Shown: positions 35,028 to 43,545, numbered from the stretch's first letter. The stretch: 64,000 nt of DNA from Nocardioides eburneiflavus (GCF_004785795.1 NZ_SRRO01000001.1:4154001-4218000), one strand, 5' to 3'. Made by a program: numbers and translations. Notes: a model not told the origin generated them from the letters alone.

Positions 35028-35798
35028 CTACAGCCCCATCGCGTGGAAGCCGCCGTCCACGTGGACGATCTCGCCGGTCGTCGCGGGGAAGAAGTCGCTC
35101 AGCAGCGCGACCACGGCCTGCGCGGTCGGGGTGTGGTCGGACTCGTCCCAGCCGAGCGGGGCGCGGTCCTTCCACGCCGACTCGAGGTCCTCGAAGCCCG
35201 GGATCGCCTTGGCGGCGAGGGTCTTCAGCGGTCCGGCGGAGACCAGGTTGCAGCGGATGCCCTCGGGGCCGAGGTCGCGGGCGACGTACCTGCTCGTGTT
35301 CTCCAGGGCCGCCTTCGCGACGCCCATCCAGTCGTACGCCGGCCACGCGGTCGTCGCGTCGAAGGTCAGCCCGACGATCGAGGAGCCGCGGGAGAGCAGC
35401 GGCCTGGTCGCGACGGCGAGCGACTTGAGGGAGTAGGCCGAGACCTGCACGGCCTGCGCCACGTCGTCCCACGGGCCGTCCATGAACTTGCCGCCCAGCA
35501 GGGTCTCGGGGTTGCCGTAGGCGATGGAGTGGACGACGCCGTCGAGGCCGTCGACGTGCTCGCGCACCTGGTCGGCGAGACCGGCGAGGTGGTCCTCGTC
35601 GGTGACGTCGAGCTCGAGCACCGGCGCCTCCTGCGGCAGCCGCTTGGCGATGCGCCTGGTGATGCCGAGGGCGCGGCCGAAGTTGGAGATGAGCACGGTG
35701 GCGCCCTGCTCCTGCGCGACCTTCGCGGTGGCGAAGCCGATCGAGCTGTCCATCGTGACGCCGGCGACGAGGATGCGCTTGCCGTCGAGGATTCCCAT
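35028..35798 (-). CDS. fabI: Enoyl-[acyl-carrier-protein] reductase (NADH)
   Basis: A 256-residue SDR enzyme of type II fatty acid synthesis, closest to InhA/FabI. MGILDGKRILVAGVTMDSSI has the FabI-type nucleotide site with its long spacing, VVHSIAYGNPETLLGGKFMD near 88 is typical, and the Tyr-x6-Lys catalytic pair lies in AYDWMGVAKAALE near 157. It reduces trans-2-enoyl-ACP to acyl-ACP. It follows fabG by 45 bases, the same order as mabA-inhA in mycobacteria. The ATG has a GAAGGGA ribosome site. Confidence 0.94.
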   Translation of the reverse strand: MGILDGKRILVAGVTMDSSIGFATAKVAQEQGATVLISNFGRALGITRRIAKRLPQEAPVLELDVTDEDHLAGLADQVREHVDGLDGVVHSIAYGNPETLLGGKFMDGPWDDVAQAVQVSAYSLKSLAVATRPLLSRGSSIVGLTFDATTAWPAYDWMGVAKAALENTSRYVARDLGPEGIRCNLVSAGPLKTLAAKAIPGFEDLESAWKDRAPLGWDESDHTPTAQAVVALLSDFFPATTGEIVHVDGGFHAMGL

Positions 35799-35843
35799 GA
35801 GTGTGTCCCTTCGTGTGACCCGGGGGCCGTCAGGTGGTCGGTG

Positions 35844-36593
35844 TCAGTGGCCCATGCCGAGGCCGCCGTCGACCGGGATGACGGCCCCGGTGACGTACGC
35901 CGCCCCGTCGGACGCGAGCCACGTGACGGCAGAGGCGACCTCGGCCGTCGAGGCGTAGCGGCCCAGCGGTACCTGCGTCTTGATCGCGGCCTTCTGGTCG
36001 TCGCTCAGCACGTCGGTCATGTCGGTCTCGACGAAGCCCGGCGAGACGACGTTGGTGGTGATCGAGCGGCTGCCCAGCTCGCGGGCCAGCGAGCGCGCCA
36101 TGCCGACGAGGCCGGCCTTGGACGCGGCGTAGTTGACCTGGCCGGCGGAGCCGAGCAGGCCGACCACGGAGGAGATCAGGATGATCCGGCCCCGGCGCAG
36201 GCGCAGCATGCCCTTGGCGGCCCGCTTCGCCAGGCGGAACGTGCCGGTGAGGTTGGTGTCGATGACCGACGACCAGTCGTCCTCGCTCATCCGGAGCAGG
36301 AGCGTGTCCTTGGTGATGCCGGCGTTGGCCACCAGCACCTCGACCGGGCCGTGCGCCTCCTCGACCTGCTTGAAGGCTGCCTCGACCGCGTCCGGGTCGG
36401 TGATGTCGCACCGCACGTCGAGCGCACCCTCGGGCGCGCCGCCGTTGCGCGTGGTGACCGCGACCTTGTCGCCCTGGGCGATGAACGCCTCGGCGATCGC
36501 GCGGCCGATGCCGCGGTTGCCGCCGGTCACGAGGACCGAACGGGGCTCAGCAGCAGCGAAGGTGGGGGCGCTGGATCCGGGAATCTCGCTCAC
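35844..36593 (-). CDS. fabG: 3-oxoacyl-[acyl-carrier-protein] reductase
   Basis: A 249-residue SDR. SVLVTGGNRGIGRAIAEAFI near 19 is the NADPH-binding T-G-x3-G-x-G, NAGITKDTLLLRMSEDDW near 88 is typical FabG, and the catalytic Ser, Tyr and Lys lie in ISSVVGLLGSAGQVNYAASK near 137. It reduces 3-oxoacyl-ACP in fatty acid elongation. The protein begins with about 15 extra residues (GTG at 36593), like MabA. First gene of the fabG-fabI operon, with a leaderless -10 box. Confidence 0.94.
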   Translation of the reverse strand: MSEIPGSSAPTFAAAEPRSVLVTGGNRGIGRAIAEAFIAQGDKVAVTTRNGGAPEGALDVRCDITDPDAVEAAFKQVEEAHGPVEVLVANAGITKDTLLLRMSEDDWSSVIDTNLTGTFRLAKRAAKGMLRLRRGRIILISSVVGLLGSAGQVNYAASKAGLVGMARSLARELGSRSITTNVVSPGFVETDMTDVLSDDQKAAIKTQVPLGRYASTAEVASAVTWLASDGAAYVTGAVIPVDGGLGMGH

Positions 36594-36600
36594 GGTGTCG

Positions 36601-36606
36601 ACGCTA
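36601..36606 (-). promoter_or_regulatory. -10 box of a leaderless promoter (fabG-fabI operon)
   Basis: TAGCGT on the minus strand, 7 bases before the GTG at 36593. Confidence 0.5.
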
Positions 36607-36631
36607 GTGATTACTCAAGGGTAGGCCGAAA

Positions 36632-36844
36632 TCACTCGTCCTCGAGCCGGAAGCCGACCTTCATCCCGACCTGGAAGTGCTCGACGGAGCCGTCCTTGGC
36701 CTGGCCGCGGATCTGGGTGACCTCGAACCAGTCGATGTGGCGCAGCGTCTGGCCGGCGCGCTCGATGCCGTTGCGGACGGCCTGGTCGATCCCGTCGGGC
36801 GATGTGCCGACGATCTCGGTGACGCGGTAGGTGCGGTTGGACAT
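36632..36844 (-). CDS. Dodecin-family flavin-binding protein
   Basis: A 70-residue protein. YRVTEIVGTSPDGIDQAVRN, then HIDWFEVTQIRGQAKDG and HFQVGMKVGFRLED cover the single small domain of dodecin, which assembles into a 12-mer that stores riboflavin, FMN or CoA-related ligands. The Trp in DWFEV is the flavin-stacking residue of the family. The ATG has a strong AGGAGG ribosome site. Single gene between fabG and the divergent DUF3099 gene. Confidence 0.93.
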   Translation of the reverse strand: MSNRTYRVTEIVGTSPDGIDQAVRNGIERAGQTLRHIDWFEVTQIRGQAKDGSVEHFQVGMKVGFRLEDE

Positions 36845-36894
36845 GGTGGTTCCTCCTGCTCGACGGCTGGCGTGGTCGCTTGAGCCTAGCGACG

Positions 36895-36900
36895 TACACT
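36895..36900 (+). promoter_or_regulatory. -10 box of a leaderless promoter (DUF3099 gene)
   Basis: TACACT lies 6 bases before the ATG at 36907, which selects this start over the upstream TTG at 36880. Confidence 0.5.
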
Positions 36901-36906
36901 CGGAGC

Positions 36907-37197
36907 ATGGCCAGGTCCGATGCGGTGCGCATCACGACGGCCCGCAGCAGCGCGGCCGACGACATGCGCATGCGGAAGCGTCGCTACGCCTGGTCGATGA
37001 GCATCCGACTGGTGTGCTTCGTGGCGGCCGTGGCCGTCGGACCGGGTGCCCTGCGGTGGATCCTGGTCGCGGCGGCGGTCTTCCTGCCGCTGTTCGCGGT
37101 CGTCATGGCCAACGCCAACGACCAGCGCGACGACGGATTCACGCTCCCCGACGGGGCAGGCGCGCACGAACTGACGTCACGCAGCGACCAGGACTGA
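36907..37197 (+). CDS. DUF3099 membrane protein
   Basis: A 96-residue protein. The N-terminus (VRITTARSSAADDMRMRKRR) and YAWSMSIRLVCFVAAVAVGP are the conserved DUF3099 pattern; two hydrophobic helices at about 34-50 and 53-70 follow, then MANANDQRDD and a polar tail. An actinobacterium-specific family of unknown function. Placed just upstream of the 6C RNA. Confidence 0.83.
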   Translation: MARSDAVRITTARSSAADDMRMRKRRYAWSMSIRLVCFVAAVAVGPGALRWILVAAAVFLPLFAVVMANANDQRDDGFTLPDGAGAHELTSRSDQD

Positions 37198-37259
37198 GGA
37201 AAAGATTGCCCGACACGACCGAGTCCAAGGTTTGGTTTTCACCCAGTCCCGTGGCACGA

Positions 37260-37347
37260 TCGTCCTGCGAGCGCAGCATCCCCCGTCTGCGTCAGCATCG
37301 AGGTGCCGGACAGCTTCCCCCCGTGGCTGTCCGGCACTTCTATTTGT
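37260..37347 (+). ncRNA. 6C RNA (actinobacterial small RNA with two C-loop hairpins)
   Basis: Two adjacent stem-loops carry C-rich loops. The first stem is CGCAG/CTGCG (37272-37276 with 37287-37291), loop CATCCCCCGT. The second is a perfect 12-bp stem (37303-37314 with 37326-37337), loop TTCCCCCCGTG with six C, followed by TTCTATTTG, which can act as terminator. This two-hairpin arrangement is the definition of the 6C RNA class, the homologue of mycobacterial B11, known to pair through its C-rich loops with G-rich ribosome sites of mRNAs. The exact 5' end is not determined; ends given are approximate. Confidence 0.85.
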
Positions 37348-37392
37348 GCCCACCTCGCCTGACCCGCTCCGGGCCACAGAAGGAGGACGTCG

Positions 37393-37593
37393 ATGGACCT
37401 CGACCGTGACATCTGCTCGGCGAAGGGCTGCCAGGCCGACGCCGTGTGGGACCTGCAGTGGAACAACCCGAAGATCCACACCCCCGAGCGTCGCAAGTCG
37501 TGGCTCGCGTGCGACGAGCACCGCGCCTCGCTGTCGGACTTCCTCGGCGCGCGCGGGTTCCTCAGGGACGTCGTGGAGCACCGACCCGGCTGA
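37393..37593 (+). CDS. Small Cys-containing conserved hypothetical protein
   Basis: A 66-residue protein. C8-x4-C13 and C40-x2-H43 could bind one zinc; ICSAKGCQADAVWDLQWNNP and WLACDEHRASLSDFLGARGF are the memorable segments. Small proteins with this pattern are common in actinobacteria, with no assigned function known to me. The ATG has a strong AGGAGG ribosome site 5 bases upstream. The 6C RNA ends about 45 bases before it, so read-through into this gene is possible. Confidence 0.75.
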   Translation: MDLDRDICSAKGCQADAVWDLQWNNPKIHTPERRKSWLACDEHRASLSDFLGARGFLRDVVEHRPG

Positions 37594-37628
37594 CCAGCGG
37601 CCGTGGGCACCGCGTTCCCTCGGCCGGC

Positions 37629-38057
37629 TCAGGCCTGCGGCGCCGTGTCCGCGAGGGCCCGGTCCCGAGACCGTGCACCCGTGATCCCCGCGGCGCCGAA
37701 GGCAGCGATCACTATCGGGACGTGCAGCACGACGGCCTCCGACAGCGCCTGCGCAAGGATCAGCGCCGCGCCCGAGAGCCCGACCACGATCGTCCCCGTC
37801 CCGGGGAGCCCGGCGCGGTTGGTCGGGCGCGGACGGAGGGCGCGGCGCGCATCGTGACGTCCCATCAGGACACCCACCGCGGCACCGCCGACGAGGACGG
37901 CCACGAGCAGCACCGGCCGTCGCTGTGCGGCGTCGACCCACAGCGGCAGGGCGAGGTGCACCGCCGACCCGGCCGCTGCGAAGATGGCCCACCGCCACCA
38001 GGCGATCGGCCCGAACCAGGAGCTGAACGGCGCCGGCGCCTGGTCGCCCGGGCTCAT
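37629..38057 (-). CDS. Small integral membrane protein, unknown function
   Basis: A 142-residue protein with four hydrophobic segments (residues 22-40 [20 protein letters not shown], 48-65, 86-103, 108-126). There is no recognised domain. Its ATG overlaps the moaA stop (ATGA), so it is translated with moaA. It ends before the small Cys protein gene, which converges on it. Confidence 0.65.
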   Translation of the reverse strand: MSPGDQAPAPFSSWFGPIAWWRWAIFAAAGSAVHLALPLWVDAAQRRPVLLVAVLVGGAAVGVLMGRHDARRALRPRPTNRAGLPGTGTIVVGLSGAALILAQALSEAVVLHVPIVIAAFGAAGITGARSRDRALADTAPQA

Positions 38058-39043
38058 CCCCCGATCGCCGACATGGGACGGTCCGGCTGGAGGAAGGTCA
38101 CGTCGTCGATCCCGTGCCCGGCGCGCTTGCCGAGCATGGCGATGACCCAGCGCTCGGCGATCTCCTCGTCACCGGCGCCGGAGCGCAGGGCCGTTCGGAG
38201 GTCGGACTCCTCGCGGGCGAACAGGCAGTTGCGCACCTGGCCGTCGGCCGTGAGCCGGACACGGTCGCAGTCGCCGCAGAACGGCCGGGTGACCGAGGCG
38301 ATGATGCCCACTGTCGCCGGGCCACCGTCGACGTCGAACAGCTCGGCGGGAGCACTCCCCCGCGGCTCCCCGTGGGGAGTCAGGGTGAACTCGGTCGACA
38401 GCGCCTCGAAGATCTCGTCGGCGGTCACCATGGCAGCGCGGCTCCAGCCGTGCTGGGCGTCGAGGGGCATCTGCTCGATGAACCGCAGCTCGTAGCCGTG
38501 CTCGACGCTCCACCGGAGCAGCTCGGCGGCCTGGTCGTCGTTGGTGCCGCGCAGCAGCACTGCGTTGAGCTTCACCGGGCCGAGCCCGGCGGCCTTGGCC
38601 GCCTGGAGGCCGGCGACGACGTCGGCGAGGCGGTCGCGCCTGGTGATGGTCGCGAAGGTCTCCGGCCGCACGGAGTCGATGCTGGCGTTGACCCGGTCCA
38701 GCCCGGCGTCGGCGAGCGCCTGCGCGGTGCGGGACAGTCCGAGCGCGTTGGTGGTCAGCGACGTCTCCACGCCGAGCGCGTGCGTACGGCCCACGATGTC
38801 GACCAGGCCCCGGCGCAGGAGCGGCTCACCGCCGGTGAAGCGCACCTCGCGGATGCCGAGGCGCTCGACGCCGATCGTGATCAGCCGGACGACCTCGTCG
38901 TCGGTCAGGGTCTGCTCCGTGGGGAGCCAGTCGAGGCCCTCGGCGGGCATGCAGTAGTTGCAACGGAGGTTGCAACGGTCGGTGAGCGAGACACGAAGAT
39001 CCGTGGCCACGCGTCCGAAGCGGTCTGCCAGCGGTGTCGTCAC
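38054..39043 (-). CDS. moaA: GTP 3',8-cyclase
   Basis: A 329-residue radical-SAM enzyme, first step of molybdenum cofactor synthesis (GTP to 3',8-cyclo-7,8-dihydro-GTP). [20 protein letters not shown] has the C-x3-C-x2-C cluster ligands; the second 4Fe-4S site is [20 protein letters not shown] near 270; the C-terminal Gly-Gly needed for activity is present (SAIGG). No other moa gene is in the window. GTG 39043 is chosen over GTG 39049 because a TAGACT box then lies 6 bases upstream. Confidence 0.94.
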   Translation of the reverse strand: MTTPLADRFGRVATDLRVSLTDRCNLRCNYCMPAEGLDWLPTEQTLTDDEVVRLITIGVERLGIREVRFTGGEPLLRRGLVDIVGRTHALGVETSLTTNALGLSRTAQALADAGLDRVNASIDSVRPETFATITRRDRLADVVAGLQAAKAAGLGPVKLNAVLLRGTNDDQAAELLRWSVEHGYELRFIEQMPLDAQHGWSRAAMVTADEIFEALSTEFTLTPHGEPRGSAPAELFDVDGGPATVGIIASVTRPFCGDCDRVRLTADGQVRNCLFAREESDLRTALRSGAGDEEIAERWVIAMLGKRAGHGIDDVTFLQPDRPMSAIGG

Positions 39044-39049
39044 TGTCAC

Positions 39050-39055
39050 AGTCTA
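39050..39055 (-). promoter_or_regulatory. -10 box of a leaderless promoter (moaA)
   Basis: TAGACT on the minus strand, 6 bases before the GTG at 39043 and directly abutting an alternative in-frame GTG at 39049. Confidence 0.5.
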
Positions 39056-39100
39056 ACGAGCGGGCCCGAGCCACTCTCCGTACGCTCAGGACGAGACGGA

Positions 39101-39106
39101 TAGCCT
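39101..39106 (+). promoter_or_regulatory. -10 box of a leaderless promoter (SURF1 gene)
   Basis: TAGCCT lies 6 bases before the GTG at 39113. Confidence 0.5.
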
Positions 39107-39112
39107 CGGCGC

Positions 39113-40033
39113 GTGCACAAGCTGCGGTTCCTGGTCTCGCGCCGCTGGATCGTGTTCGCACTCGTCGTGGTCGCGCTGGCGTGGGTCGCCTGGCGTCTCG
39201 GTGAGTGGCAGTTCCACCGTCTCGGCGACCGCCAGGAACGCAACGAGATCATCCAGCGCAACGAGGAGGCCGGCGCCTCCCCGGTCGCCGAGGTGCTGGC
39301 GCCGGGCCGGGAGCCCTCCCTCGCCGACGAGTGGCGCATCGTCGAGGCCACCGGCACCTACGCGGTCGAGGACACCGTGATCGTGCGCTACCGCACCCGT
39401 GAGGGCGCCGCCGGCGTGGACGTCGTCGTCCCGCTCGAGCTGGCCGACGGCACCAGCCTGCTGGTGGACCGCGGCTGGTACGCCACCGACAACCGGGGCG
39501 CGACGACCGCCGACGTGCCCGAGCCGCCTGCGGGCGAGGTCACCATCACCGGGTGGGTACGCCGCGACGCCGAGGGCGACAGCACCGAGGTCACCGACCG
39601 GTCGACCCGGGCGGTCGACAGCGGCCGCATCGGCGACGCCCTCGGTCGTGACGTGGTCGGGGGCTGGGTCGACCTGCGCTCGGAGTCGCCCGAGCCGGCG
39701 ACGCCACTGGTCCCGGTCGAGCTGCCAGAGCTCGACGAGGGTCCGCACTTCTTCTACGGCCTCCAGTGGTGGTTCTTCGGGGCGCTGGCGATCTTCGGCT
39801 TCTTCTACCTCGTCTACGACGAGTGGCGCGGCGGACGCGGACCCTGGGGCAGCAACCAGGCGCCTGCACCCGAGCCCACCGCACCGGGCCGCACCGAGCC
39901 GGTCCTGGCCCGGCGTCGCACGCTGCGCGAGAGGCTCGACCCGGGCGCAGAATCCGGAGATGAGCCTGAGGACGTGTCAGAGGGTCCGGAGGAGACCGCC
40001 GTCGACCGGGAGCATCACGCCCGTCAGGAATGA
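39113..40033 (+). CDS. SURF1-family cytochrome oxidase biogenesis protein
   Basis: A 306-residue membrane protein: helix 1 at residues 12-28, family motif LGEWQFHRLGDRQERN near 30-45, an external domain with LLVDRGWYATDN near 117 (R-G-W) and VEVP-type ending, then helix 2 near 219-239 (HFFYGLQWWFFGALAIFGFF; the x-Y-x-x-Q-W signature). SURF1 proteins help insert heme a into cytochrome c oxidase, in keeping with the heme A synthase gene at the window end. The last 57 bases overlap the convergent SDR gene and encode an acidic tail that may be dispensable. Confidence 0.9.
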   Translation: MHKLRFLVSRRWIVFALVVVALAWVAWRLGEWQFHRLGDRQERNEIIQRNEEAGASPVAEVLAPGREPSLADEWRIVEATGTYAVEDTVIVRYRTREGAAGVDVVVPLELADGTSLLVDRGWYATDNRGATTADVPEPPAGEVTITGWVRRDAEGDSTEVTDRSTRAVDSGRIGDALGRDVVGGWVDLRSESPEPATPLVPVELPELDEGPHFFYGLQWWFFGALAIFGFFYLVYDEWRGGRGPWGSNQAPAPEPTAPGRTEPVLARRRTLRERLDPGAESGDEPEDVSEGPEETAVDREHHARQE

Positions 40034-40747
40034 CGCGGCGGGCGAGAGCACGAACGCCGCGACCGCGCCGAACTCCGCGGGCTCGCCGTAACGGCCGAGC
40101 GGGATGGTCGCCTCCGCCGCCCGGCGGGCGGCGTCGGCGTCCCCGGTCGAGGCGTCGAGCTCGGCCACGCGCTCGGTGGCGATGCGGCCCGGCAGCAGCC
40201 CGTTGACCCGTACGCCGCGCGGGCCCAGCTCGTCGGCGAGCGTCTTGGCGACCATCGCGAGGCCCGGACGCAGGCCGTTGGAGATCGCCATCTCCGGCAG
40301 CGGCGCCCGTACGCTGCTCGAGAGGACCAGCCCCAGCGAGCCGCCGGCCGGCAGGGCAGCGCCGACCTCGCGCGCGAGGCGTACGGCTCCCAGGAAGACG
40401 GATTCGAAGGCCGCGCTCCACTGCTCGTCGGTGATCGCCCCCACCGGGCCCTTCGGGGGACCGCCGACGCTGATCAGGGCGCCGTCGAGCCGGCCCCACG
40501 CGTCCTCGGCAGCGGCCAGCAGGCGCGCCGGCGTCGTCCGGTCGGCGTTGTCGGCGACGACGCCCACCGCGGCGTCCCTGGCCGCAGCGTCGTCGAGCGC
40601 GGCGACCGCCCCGTCGAGCGACCCCTGCGAGCGCCCCGACAGCACGACTCGCGCGCCCTCGGCGACGAGTGCCTCGGCGCTCGCCCGGCCGAGCCCGCGG
40701 GCTCCCCCGGTGACGATGAAGACACGGTCGGTCAGCTGGAGGTCCAT
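39977..40747 (-). CDS. SDR-family oxidoreductase with non-canonical active site
   Basis: A 256-residue short-chain dehydrogenase/reductase. VFIVTGGARGLGRASAEALV near 9 is the dinucleotide site and the catalytic Ser region is LGLVLSSSVRAPLP near 138. At the usual Y-x3-K the sequence is SNGLRPGLAMVAKTLADELG: Asn replaces Tyr and Arg replaces Lys. The C-terminal G-V-M-L-P-V-D-G-G is normal. The enzyme may use a different mechanism or only bind cofactor. Overlaps the end of the SURF1 gene by 57 bases. ATG has a leaderless -10 box. Confidence 0.83.
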   Translation of the reverse strand: MDLQLTDRVFIVTGGARGLGRASAEALVAEGARVVLSGRSQGSLDGAVAALDDAAARDAAVGVVADNADRTTPARLLAAAEDAWGRLDGALISVGGPPKGPVGAITDEQWSAAFESVFLGAVRLAREVGAALPAGGSLGLVLSSSVRAPLPEMAISNGLRPGLAMVAKTLADELGPRGVRVNGLLPGRIATERVAELDASTGDADAARRAAEATIPLGRYGEPAEFGAVAAFVLSPAASFLTGVMLPVDGGLLRTL

Positions 40748-40753
40748 CCGACC

Positions 40754-40759
40754 AACCTA
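40754..40759 (-). promoter_or_regulatory. -10 box of a leaderless promoter (SDR gene)
   Basis: TAGGTT on the minus strand, 6 bases before the ATG at 40747. Confidence 0.5.
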
Positions 40760-42649
40760 GCCAGCGACGGTGGACTCGGTCCTGCCCTCGCGGAACTGGG
40801 TCGCGTGGAGCGTGGCGTAGAGCCCGCCGGCAGCCAGCAGCTCGGCGTGGGTGCCCTGCTGGACGACACGCCCGTCGTCGAGGACCAGGATCAGGTCGGC
40901 GTTGCGGACCGTGGAGAGCCGGTGCGCGATCACCAGCGACGTACGTCCCTCGAGCGCGGCGTCGAGCGCCTGCTGGACCGCCGCCTCGGACTCGCTGTCG
41001 AGGTGCGCGGTCGCCTCGTCGAGGACGACGACGGAAGGCGCCTTGAGCAGGAGCCGGGCGATGGCCAGGCGCTGCCGCTCGCCGCCGCTGAGGCGGTAGC
41101 CCCGGTCGCCGACGACGGTGTCGAGGCCGTCGGGCAGGGCCCGCACCAGCGACGCGACCTGCGCCGCCTCCAGGGCAGCCCAGATGTCGGGCTCGACGGC
41201 GTCCGGGCGGGCATAAAGCAGGTTCGCGCGGATGGTGTCGTGGAACATGTGCGCGTCCTGGGTGACGTAGCCGACGACGTCCTCGAGCGACTGCAGCGTG
41301 ACGTCGCGGACGTCGTGGCCGCCCACCCGCACCGCGCCGGACTCGACGTCGTAGAGGCGCGCCACGAGGTGGGTCACCGTGGTCTTGCCGGCGCCCGACG
41401 GCCCGACGAGGGCCACCATCCGTCCTGGCTCGGCGGTGAAGGTGACGTCGTGCAGGACCCGCCCGGTGTCACGCGACTCGGTCCGCGCGATGGTCTCCAG
41501 CGAGGCCAGGGAGATCTCGTCGGCCCGGGGGTAGGTGAAGGCGACATGGTCGAACTCGAGTCGCGACGCGGTCGCCGGCAGCTCGACGGCGTCGGGCTTC
41601 TCGCGGATGAGCGAGGGCAGGTCGAGGACCTCGAAGACCCGGTCGAAGCTGACCAGCGCCGTCATCACGTCGATGCGGACGTTGGAGAGGCCCTGGAGCG
41701 GACCGAGCAGCCGGGTGAGCAGCACCCCGAGCGCGACGATCGTGCCGACGGACAGGTCGCCGCGGATGGCCAGCCAGCCGCCGATGCCGTAGACGAGCGC
41801 GGTCGCGAGCTGCGGCACCAGCGTCATCGCCGCGAAGAAGATCCGGGTCAGCAGGGAGATGCGTACGCCGAGGTCGCGCACGACCGCGGCCTTGCGGGCG
41901 TAGGCGACGTCCTCGACCTCGCGTCGGCCGAAGAGCTTGAGAAGCATCGCGCCGCCCACGTTGAAGCGCTCGGTCATCGCGTTGCCGAGGTCGGCGTTGC
42001 CGTCCATCTGCTGGCGGGAGAGGTCGGCGAGCTTGTTGCCGACCACCCGCGACGCGACGAGCAGGATCGGGAACAGCGCGAGGCACAGCAGGGTCACCGG
42101 CCAGCTGAGGAACAGCATCGTCACGCCCACCACGACGGCGGCGATGATGTTGGAGACCGTGCCCTGCAGCGTGGAGGTGAAGGCACGCTGGGCGCCGATC
42201 ACGTCGTTGTTGAGGCGGCTGACCAGCGCACCGGTCTGCGTACGGGTGAAGAAGGCGAGCGACTGTCGCTGCACGTGTGCGAACACCTGGGTGCGCAGGT
42301 CGTAGATCAGGCCCTCCCCGATGCGGCTGGACAGCCACCCGGTGACCAGGCCGAAGCCGGCATCGACGACCGCGACGACGGCGACCAGGGTGGCGAGCCA
42401 CACCACCAGCGAGACGTCGCCGGTGCGAACGCCGTCGTCGATGATCGCCTTCAGCAGCAGCGGCGGCGCCACCACGAGGGCGGCGTCGACGACCGTGACC
42501 GCGAGGAAGCCCGCGATCAGGCGTCGGTGCGGACGCGCGAACCCCAGCACCCGGCGTACGGTCCGGCGCTCGATCTTGTTGTCGACGACGCTGCGGTCGC
42601 TGCGGAGGAAACGCCACGGAGGGCCACCCGCCCCCGGTCCCATCGACAT
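40757..42649 (-). CDS. ABC exporter, fused permease-ATPase half-transporter
   Basis: A 630-residue type IV exporter half. Six membrane helices lie in residues 40-330 (for example IAGFLAVTVVDAALVVAPPL), with the conserved RRLNN-type loop SRLNNDVIGAQRAFTSTLQG. The ATPase from about 375 has Walker A GPSGAGKTT, Q-loop VTQDAHMFHDTI, signature LSGGERQRLAIARLL, Walker B VVVLDEATAHLD and His in VIAHRLSTV. It should work as a homodimer exporting a lipid or drug-like compound; substrate unknown. The ATG has GGAGGAG upstream. Confidence 0.92.
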   Translation of the reverse strand: MSMGPGAGGPPWRFLRSDRSVVDNKIERRTVRRVLGFARPHRRLIAGFLAVTVVDAALVVAPPLLLKAIIDDGVRTGDVSLVVWLATLVAVVAVVDAGFGLVTGWLSSRIGEGLIYDLRTQVFAHVQRQSLAFFTRTQTGALVSRLNNDVIGAQRAFTSTLQGTVSNIIAAVVVGVTMLFLSWPVTLLCLALFPILLVASRVVGNKLADLSRQQMDGNADLGNAMTERFNVGGAMLLKLFGRREVEDVAYARKAAVVRDLGVRISLLTRIFFAAMTLVPQLATALVYGIGGWLAIRGDLSVGTIVALGVLLTRLLGPLQGLSNVRIDVMTALVSFDRVFEVLDLPSLIREKPDAVELPATASRLEFDHVAFTYPRADEISLASLETIARTESRDTGRVLHDVTFTAEPGRMVALVGPSGAGKTTVTHLVARLYDVESGAVRVGGHDVRDVTLQSLEDVVGYVTQDAHMFHDTIRANLLYARPDAVEPDIWAALEAAQVASLVRALPDGLDTVVGDRGYRLSGGERQRLAIARLLLKAPSVVVLDEATAHLDSESEAAVQQALDAALEGRTSLVIAHRLSTVRNADLILVLDDGRVVQQGTHAELLAAGGLYATLHATQFREGRTESTVAG

Positions 42650-42734
42650 GCCAGCTCCTCCGTCCGCTCAGCCTGCTCAACCAGCCGCCGGGTGGCATTG
42701 TTCCTCGTGGTGCCCGGTCGGGCGCTCCTCGCGA

Positions 42735-43517
42735 TCAGGCGAAGGCGGCGGCCACGGCGCGGAACCGGCGTACCTGCGCCTCCCGCTCCAGCCGGCGCTG
42801 CTCGTCGAGGTCGCGGTCGGCCGCCCCCTGGAGCAGCGTCTTGGTCTCGGGCACGACGCCGGCCATCGGGGCGACCAGGGCCGCGGCCAGGTCGGCGACC
42901 GCCGCGTCGAGGTCGGCGGACGGCACGGACGCGGTGGCCAGCCCGATGCGGACGGCCTCCTCGGCGGGGACGACCCGAGCGGTGGCGCAGATCTCGAGCG
43001 CCCGCGCATAGCCGACGTGCTCGACCAGCGGCTTGGTGCCGGTGAGGTCGGGCACCAGGCCGAGGGCGGACTCCTTCATGGAGAACTTCGTGTCGTCCGC
43101 GACCATCCGGAGGTCGCACGAGAGGGCCAGCTGGAAGCCCGCGCCGATGGCGTACCCCCGGACCTTGGCGATCGAGACGAACCGCGGGTCGCGCAGCCAC
43201 GTGAAGCCGCGCTGGAACTCGTCGATGCGCGCGGAGGCGTCCTCGTCGCTCAGCGCCAGCAGGCCCAGCACGCTGCCCTCGCCGGCGTTCGTCGGGTCGA
43301 GCATCGCCCGGTCGAGGCCGGCGGAGAAGGTCTCGCCCTCCCCCGTCACCACGACGACCCGGACGTCGTCGTGCAACGTCCGGCCGATCTCGGCGAGCGC
43401 GGTCCACATCGCCGGGGTCTGCGCGTTGCGCACCTCGGGGCGGTCGAGGGTGATCGTGGCGATCGGGCCCTCGACCTCGAGGCGGAGTCCGACGGCGGCG
43501 AGGTCTTCGGGAGTCAT
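42735..43517 (-). CDS. Enoyl-CoA hydratase/isomerase-family protein
   Basis: A 260-residue crotonase-fold protein. TITLDRPEVRNAQTPAMWTA near 17, VVVVTGEGETFSAGLDRAML near 55 and YAIGAGFQLALSCDLRMVAD near 120 (oxyanion hole G-A-G-F) are family signatures; MKESALGLVPDLTGTKPLVE near 144 follows. The Glu residues of true hydratases are not both evident, so hydration, isomerisation or another CoA-thioester reaction is possible. ATG has a leaderless -10 box. It lies next to an ABC-F gene, as echA12 does in M. tuberculosis. Confidence 0.87.
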   Translation of the reverse strand: MTPEDLAAVGLRLEVEGPIATITLDRPEVRNAQTPAMWTALAEIGRTLHDDVRVVVVTGEGETFSAGLDRAMLDPTNAGEGSVLGLLALSDEDASARIDEFQRGFTWLRDPRFVSIAKVRGYAIGAGFQLALSCDLRMVADDTKFSMKESALGLVPDLTGTKPLVEHVGYARALEICATARVVPAEEAVRIGLATASVPSADLDAAVADLAAALVAPMAGVVPETKTLLQGAADRDLDEQRRLEREAQVRRFRAVAAAFA

Positions 43518-43523
43518 GGACCG

Positions 43524-43529
43524 AGGCTA
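43524..43529 (-). promoter_or_regulatory. -10 box of a leaderless promoter (enoyl-CoA hydratase)
   Basis: TAGCCT on the minus strand, 6 bases before the ATG at 43517. A TTACTCACCGGTAGTA element with imperfect symmetry lies immediately upstream and could be an operator. Confidence 0.5.
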
Positions 43530-43545
43530 CTACCGGTGAGTAACT

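Noticed and set aside
36632..36844. Dodecin gene as part of the fabG-fabI operon.
   Set aside because: It has its own strong ribosome site and lies upstream of the fabG promoter box, so it is transcribed separately or only reads through.
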